A DNA stretch of 64,000 nt, from assembly GCA_038240605.1 (NCBI GenBank), contig JBBSDP010000015.1, positions 28,288 through 92,287 of the forward strand, read 5' to 3'. This document shows, in pieces, positions 59,663-64,000 of this stretch. The notes below the pieces were generated by a model, which worked only from the letters and a program-made list of their open reading frames with translations, was not told the DNA's origin and searched no databases. The translations under genes and the position numbers were made by a program. The DNA comes from JBBSDP01 sp038240605 (GTDB taxonomy: Bacteria > Planctomycetota > Phycisphaerae > Tepidisphaerales > Tepidisphaeraceae). Positions within the stretch are counted from its first letter, which is position 1. The number at the start of each line of letters is the position of its first letter.

Positions 59663-59875
59663 ATGACAATCCGTGGCCGTCTCCTGCCTGGGCTGTTCCT
59701 GCTGGGCACCTGCCTCTTGACGGCTCCCGCGTCCCCTCCGGACACGCGCGCTCCCGGTGCGCCCGACCCCGATCAGTTGAGCAGCTTCTACCGACCCGAG
59801 GTTCGCTTGCGCAAGCTCCACCTCGTGCGTCCCGATCTGATCCCGTATCCGATCGAGTACGAAGTCTATTGCTGA
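59663..59875 (+). CDS. Small exported protein with LHLVRPDLIPYPI motif
   Basis: A 70-residue protein with signal peptide RLLPGLFLLGTCLLTAPAS followed by a linker and the end sequence RKLHLVRPDLIPYPIEYEV, closing with YC. I recall this ending in other planctomycete short proteins and would expect conservation. The function is unknown. The region 59447-59662 upstream has nothing recognisable. Confidence 0.62.
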   Translation: MTIRGRLLPGLFLLGTCLLTAPASPPDTRAPGAPDPDQLSSFYRPEVRLRKLHLVRPDLIPYPIEYEVYC

Positions 59876-60084
59876 ACTGAAGTTCCACCGGCGGTTGGTC
59901 CGATATTATCTGAACCTGTGCGGCTTGCGTTCGTAAAGGGCGGAGGTAGGATGCGATCGGGATGTGTGGCCCCGGGCACGCGCAACGGCCGCCTTCGGGA
60001 GCATCAGTAAAACCCATTCGCGCATCGACTCGCTTATTTCGGTTGACGGATCAACCGCGCGCCTTGTGATGAAAGGATTCTATC

Positions 60085-60399
60085 ATGGCAAACGAAACCC
60101 TCCCCACCCCCCAAAGCACCGCGGCGGTGAGCCTTTTCCAGAAGGCACATGGGCGGATGACGACCCTCCAGCGGATTGACGAGCAGGTCAATTCGCTCCT
60201 CGACCAGCGCCGCAAGATCCAGGATGAGCTTCGCGCCGTCCAGGGCCTGATCAACGAAGAATTCGATCGCGTCGTCAAAGGCGCGGATGAATCGCCCAAC
60301 CGCATGCTGGCCCACATGGCCGAAGCCGCCCGTGGCAGCAACGGCAACGGGAGCGGCCGCGCAATCCCGCGCGATGAGATGGCGGACTCCTCTCTGTAA
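60085..60399 (+). CDS. Small coiled-coil hypothetical protein
   Basis: A 104-residue soluble protein with a central coiled coil (TTLQRIDEQVNSLLDQRRK, IQDELRAVQGLINEEFDRV) and a Gly/Asn-rich C-terminal segment. No membrane span. GAAAGG precedes the ATG. It is the last of the small genes before the PEP-CTERM gene; function unknown. Confidence 0.68.
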   Translation: MANETLPTPQSTAAVSLFQKAHGRMTTLQRIDEQVNSLLDQRRKIQDELRAVQGLINEEFDRVVKGADESPNRMLAHMAEAARGSNGNGSGRAIPRDEMADSSL

Positions 60400-60490
60400 G
60401 TCACACCGAAGCGAACTCCCTCCGTATTCGATCGCTGCGGCATAAAAGCGACGAGCAATCGTCGCCGTTGATGGTTATTTCCAATCTTCT

Positions 60491-63400
60491 CTACCGTCGC
60501 CGTCCGATGGCGAAGCCGCCCAGTATGACCGAAAGGAAGATCGTGCTGGCAGGCTCCGGCACCGACGCGAAAGCGCTCGCCGGCAGTAGTTGCCCGCCGC
60601 CTGCCAGCGCGTACGTTTGATCGAGCAGGTAGGCGTTGCCAGCCATGGCCGGATCGTAGTAAAGGTTCATTCCGTTCCCGTGGATGTTCGCCAGTTGAGG
60701 GAGCCCGCCGCCGAGGGCAAGCGTGCCAATGTACAAGGCGCCGCCCGGCGTCTGGTTTCCATCCGTGAAGAAAAGCGTCTCCCCCGGCGTGAGCGCGAGC
60801 GTGCCCCAGGCGAAGTTGTCGGCGTAGCCGTCCGTGGGGCCGAGGTCGATGCCGTTCACGCTGATCGTGTGCGCCGGCGAGGTGACGAATAGCAGGTCGG
60901 CGTGGCGCGTGTCCCATTCGTGGCTCTTGGTGCTGGCGCTCGAGAAGTTGCCGCTGACGAAGAAGCGGTCGCCGTAACTGCCGCCGAGGATGCCGCTGGG
61001 GCCGATGACCAGGTCGGTGAAGAAGTTGTCGGCCGGGTCGCTCTGGTAGCTGCCGTTGTTCGTGAACGTGCCGGTATAGGCGAAGGCGGTACCAGCGGTC
61101 TTGATTACGCCGCCCGCCTCGTTGATCACGCTGCCGTTGACCGTGCGCGTGCCGCCGCCGGTGATGTGCAGGTGGCCGCCGCTCTTGTTGTCGAAGTTGG
61201 CGTTGAGCGTCCCGCCGGAGAACTCGAAGTCGGCGGTGCTGGCGATCGTGGGCGCGGCCAGCGTTCCGCCGTTGACGAGGTTGACGGTGCCGGAATTGTG
61301 GTTGAGGGGTTGTGCGAGCGTCAATGTGCCGCCCGAGGCGATGGTGAGGTTGCCGCTGTTAACGGCAAAGCCGGTGCTGGCATTGACCGAGCCGCTGACG
61401 GAGACGTTCGTCTGCACCTTGACCGTCCCCGTACCGTTGAATGAGCCGCCGGTGAGGGACCAGGGCGTGGGGTAGTTTCCAAACGTGATCGTAGTCCCGG
61501 CGGACGTATTGAACGTCCCGCTGCTCGTCCCGACGCCGTTGAACTGGAGTTCGCCGGCGTTGACGTTCACGGTGCCGGTGTTCGTGAAGCTGCGCGTGGC
61601 GATGTTGCTGGAGACCCCGCCTGACTTGGTGAACGTCCCGCTCTGCTGGTTGACGAAGGTGGGGCCGAACATCCCGCTGTCATCGGTGACCGTGAACGTG
61701 CCGTAGTTTTGGATCGTGCCGCTGTCGGCGGCGGTGCCGCCGTCACGGAACGAGCCGCCGCCGCTGAGGTTGGCCGTGCCATAATTGGTGAACGTGGCGT
61801 TACCACGGATCGTCGGGGTAAAGAGGTTCACGTTGCTATTGAGGTAGATGCCTTCGGCTTGGGTGACGCTGCTACTGGCATAATTGGTGATCGTCCCGCC
61901 CGAAATCGTCCCCGCCCAGTTCACGATCCCGCCGGCGTCGTTCGTTATCCCGCCCGTCAGTTGTGCGGTGGTTGTGTTGGCGAGGTCGAACGTGCCTGCG
62001 TTCGTGAGCGAACCCGTGCCGGAAACGGGGCCATAGTTGGCGATGACGTGTCCGCTCAGGGCGACCGAGCCATTGACGACCAGCGGACCGTTGAAATTGA
62101 CGCCGCCGCTGCCGGCGCCGTTCACCGCTACTCCGTTGCCAAGCGTGAGTGAGCTTCCGTTGAACGCGAGGGTGCCGCTCGAACCGCTCTTGAGCGTTCC
62201 GCCGGTGACCGTCGCCGTGCCGTTGAACGTGAGCGTGCCGCTCTCGGCGTCGATCGTGCCGCCGTTGCTGGTCAACGTGAGGTTAACCGTGCTCGTCCCC
62301 GCGCCGGCGGTCTTCGCGATAGTCCCGGTATTCATCATTGCCTGCGGGACCGCGTACTGGAGGGGCGAGAGGTAGTTGTTGTCGCCGGTGAACGCGATCG
62401 TACCCGAGTTGATGAACGTGCCGCTGGTCGCGACGTTGAGCGGGTAGGTGCTGCTCGTCCCGCCACTGATGTTAAAGTGGCCCTGATTGTTGACAGCGCC
62501 GCCGAGCACCGTGTTGTTGGCCGGCATCACTAGGACTGTACCGGCACCGCTATTGGCGAGGGTGACGCCGCTGTCGATCGAGCCAGACCAGGTGAACGTC
62601 CCGGCGTTGGTCAGCATGCCGCTGCCGGTGAGGGAACCGGTGGGGCCGAGGACGAAGTTCCCGCTGTTGGCGCTGTTGCCGCGGAGCGTGAGCGGCGCGG
62701 CGGCCGTGACGGTCGCGGTGTCGGCGGCGGTGAACTGCGTGCCGCTGTTGATTGCCCAGTTACTGTTGAGCAGCACGGCCGCGCCGTTGCTGGCCGTGAA
62801 CGTGCCGGCGTTGCTCGTACCGCCGGAATTGAATGCTAGCGTGCCGACGCTAGCGCTGATTGTGCCAGCGTTGGTGACCGGGACCGAGATGCTGGTCGTG
62901 CCGCTCCCCGCCGATTGCTGAAACGTCCCGCCGGTTTGGTTCGTGATGGAGCCGTCGTTGGTTGTTGATTTGACGATGACATTCGACTGCACGTCGAACA
63001 GCCCGCCTTGAGCGTTGATGATCTGCGTCCCGTTGAGCAGGTTAAGCGACGAAGTCCCGGCTAATTGCATCGTGCCATTATTTGTTAACGAGGGAAGGTT
63101 CAATGAATTCCCACTTGCGCCCTCGTAAGTTTCAACGAAGGCCGTTCCCACGGTCGCGGCCCCTGTGCCGTTGATGGCGACCTCATCAAGCTGCAGTTTC
63201 CCCCACAACTCCTGAATGTTTTGTCTTCCCTTCAGCGTCCCACGGATCGCATGCAGTACGGCCGTTGATCCATCAAGCGTATAGAACCCATTTGAAACGT
63301 CGAGAACAGTAACGGTGTTCGTCCCACCGTTGTGGTGGAAATTGCTCGGTCGAGCCGCTGTCCCAATAGTTTCTGATGTAGCCGAAAGTGTTCCGTCCTT

Positions 63401-63877
63401 CATCACATAGCTACCACCGCCGGTCGCCTGAGACCCGAGGACCAGCGCGGCAGCGGTTACTGTGCCGCCCTTCTGAGTGAATACGCCCGTCCCCGCCACA
63501 CCGACGTTAATTGAGTTTGTGATCCGGAGCGCACCACTATCGAGCAGGTAGGTGTCGCCGGCGTTCGGCCCCCAGCCAAGCTCAAGATACGATGCCGAAT
63601 TCTGAGTCGAACTTCCGCTTTGCGTGAAATGACCAACGCCCAGAAAGCCGACCTCTTCGTCGACGCCAACGGTGAGTTTAGCAAGATTCGTCAGCTTATA
63701 GTTTGCAAGCGTATTTGCCGAAAACCCTAGCTCGAGCGTCGTATCGGCAAGGTGGGCCCCGTTGCTTTGATCAATGCCGCCGAAATCAACGGTTTCGCTG
63801 TTAACAATCTCAAGTACAGATCCTTGAAGGCTCTGTGTGAGTGTAAGGCCGACGGAGTTAACGTTAAGATTATTGGC
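60491..63877 (-). CDS. Large PEP-CTERM surface protein, 5'-truncated
   Basis: An open frame of about 1128 codons reads to a PEP-CTERM signal, ASVPEPASTIFLSVILGG followed by FAIGRRR. The body is a long beta-helical, Gly/Ser/Thr/Asn-rich repeat protein built from units such as NAGTFTWSGSI and GTIQNYGTFTV, like autotransporter-type surface proteins. There is no ATG or GTG with a signal peptide before the first Met at 63499; the frame is open to an in-frame TGA at 63878-63880 with only non-Met residues and one GTG near 63508. The N-terminus is therefore missing. PEP-CTERM proteins are sorted by an exosortase, not seen here. Confidence 0.8.
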   Translation of the reverse strand, partial: ANNLNVNSVGLTLTQSLQGSVLEIVNSETVDFGGIDQSNGAHLADTTLELGFSANTLANYKLTNLAKLTVGVDEEVGFLGVGHFTQSGSSTQNSASYLELGWGPNAGDTYLLDSGALRITNSINVGVAGTGVFTQKGGTVTAAALVLGSQATGGGSYVMKDGTLSATSETIGTAARPSNFHHNGGTNTVTVLDVSNGFYTLDGSTAVLHAIRGTLKGRQNIQELWGKLQLDEVAINGTGAATVGTAFVETYEGASGNSLNLPSLTNNGTMQLAGTSSLNLLNGTQIINAQGGLFDVQSNVIVKSTTNDGSITNQTGGTFQQSAGSGTTSISVPVTNAGTISASVGTLAFNSGGTSNAGTFTASNGAAVLLNSNWAINSGTQFTAADTATVTAAAPLTLRGNSANSGNFVLGPTGSLTGSGMLTNAGTFTWSGSIDSGVTLANSGAGTVLVMPANNTVLGGAVNNQGHFNISGGTSSTYPLNVATSGTFINSGTIAFTGDNNYLSPLQYAVPQAMMNTGTIAKTAGAGTSTVNLTLTSNGGTIDAESGTLTFNGTATVTGGTLKSGSSGTLAFNGSSLTLGNGVAVNGAGSGGVNFNGPLVVNGSVALSGHVIANYGPVSGTGSLTNAGTFDLANTTTAQLTGGITNDAGGIVNWAGTISGGTITNYASSSVTQAEGIYLNSNVNLFTPTIRGNATFTNYGTANLSGGGSFRDGGTAADSGTIQNYGTFTVTDDSGMFGPTFVNQQSGTFTKSGGVSSNIATRSFTNTGTVNVNAGELQFNGVGTSSGTFNTSAGTTITFGNYPTPWSLTGGSFNGTGTVKVQTNVSVSGSVNASTGFAVNSGNLTIASGGTLTLAQPLNHNSGTVNLVNGGTLAAPTIASTADFEFSGGTLNANFDNKSGGHLHITGGGTRTVNGSVINEAGGVIKTAGTAFAYTGTFTNNGSYQSDPADNFFTDLVIGPSGILGGSYGDRFFVSGNFSSASTKSHEWDTRHADLLFVTSPAHTISVNGIDLGPTDGYADNFAWGTLALTPGETLFFTDGNQTPGGALYIGTLALGGGLPQLANIHGNGMNLYYDPAMAGNAYLLDQTYALAGGGQLLPASAFASVPEPASTIFLSVILGGFAIGRRR

Positions 63878-64000
63878 TCATCGGCACAATTCGTGGGTTG
63901 ATTCTGTAAGAGTTCGGCAGCGTTAGCAACTCGATGTTCAGGGGAGCGGGGAAAACCCCATCAGGCCCCAAGCGGTTTTCCCCGCTCCCCTGGCCCCTCA
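63870..64000 (-). other. Unassigned reading-frame tail at the window edge
   Basis: On the minus strand a frame ends in a TAA at 63872-63870, reading ... NIELLTLPNSYRINPRIV then PMSQ. It continues beyond the window through the hairpin at 63940-63991. It could be the 3' end of another gene or a chance frame in a repeat; its overlap with the truncated PEP-CTERM frame makes the junction suspicious. Confidence 0.3.
63940..63991. repeat. 18-bp perfect inverted repeat (hairpin) at the window end
   Basis: AGGGGAGCGGGGAAAACC (63940-63957) is the exact reverse complement of GGTTTTCCCCGCTCCCCT (63974-63991), with a 16-base spacer. It lies about 60 bp outside the stop that bounds the truncated PEP-CTERM frame. 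It may be the end of an inserted element. Confidence 0.8.

Overview
The window is a GC-rich bacterial chromosome segment that most likely comes from the Planctomycetota, probably class Phycisphaerae. This is inferred from three signs: two exported proteins begin with the planctomycete-type LExRxLL/ML N-terminal motif, one large repetitive exported protein ends in a PEP-CTERM sorting signal, and there is a full set of outer-membrane/LPS genes (LpxI, LptF/LptG-type permeases, HldE, a GmhB-like phosphatase). No tRNA, rRNA or CRISPR array was seen. Almost all of the sequence is ordinary chromosomal housekeeping DNA with short intergenic regions; no prophage or plasmid block was recognised.

Layout. 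1-2.1 kb (minus): a partial nucleotidyltransferase with a small partner gene, then an rbfA-like/rtcB pair. 2.6-9.2 kb (plus): exported PQQ-type sugar dehydrogenase, SnoaL-like protein, DUF1697 protein, an exported LEGRQLLS protein, a small membrane protein, a frameshifted Tag glycosylase and a beta-carbonic anhydrase. 9.4-14.2 kb: rpsA with a terminator, a primary-type sigma factor, apt and a GT2 glycosyltransferase. 14.2-18.5 kb (minus): an isolated NuoL/NuoM-like pair in which most known proton-pathway residues are replaced, then pterin dehydratase. 18.7-21.2 kb: PPP phosphatase, trmL, GmhB-like HAD fused to a membrane tail. 21.2-24 kb: mutS. 24.1-26.6 kb: ABC-2 permease, SCO1, DUF420, a small CPAC protein and a broken hicBA pair. 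26.6-35.1 kb: DJ-1/PfpI, parvulin, lpxI, methyltransferase, moaD-moaE, nth, dxr, rseP. 35.2-43.4 kb: MnmE-like GTPase, coaX, pgeF, STAS protein, purM/guaB (divergent), two lipoproteins, a PfkB-family kinase. 43.7-53.3 kb: aminotransferase-lptF-lptG, dnaK, hemL, a histidine phosphatase. 53.5-60.4 kb: SH3 protein, hldE and a cluster of small envelope/stress-type proteins. 60.5-63.9 kb: a PEP-CTERM protein that has lost its 5' end.

Two features cut across the annotation. First, many genes here have no Shine-Dalgarno sequence but carry a -10-like hexamer only 6-12 nt before the start codon (guaB, purM, dxr, lpxI, hldE, SCO1, coaX and others), suggesting widespread leaderless transcription; other genes have a normal GGAGG-type site. 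Second, intergenic gaps carry several different arrays built from 7-bp units and folded as inverted repeats, plus a separate roughly 190-bp dispersed repeat with GC-rich hairpin ends. These repeats, the altered NuoL/NuoM pair, the truncated hicA, the frameshifted tag and the decapitated PEP-CTERM gene are the items most worth a second look.
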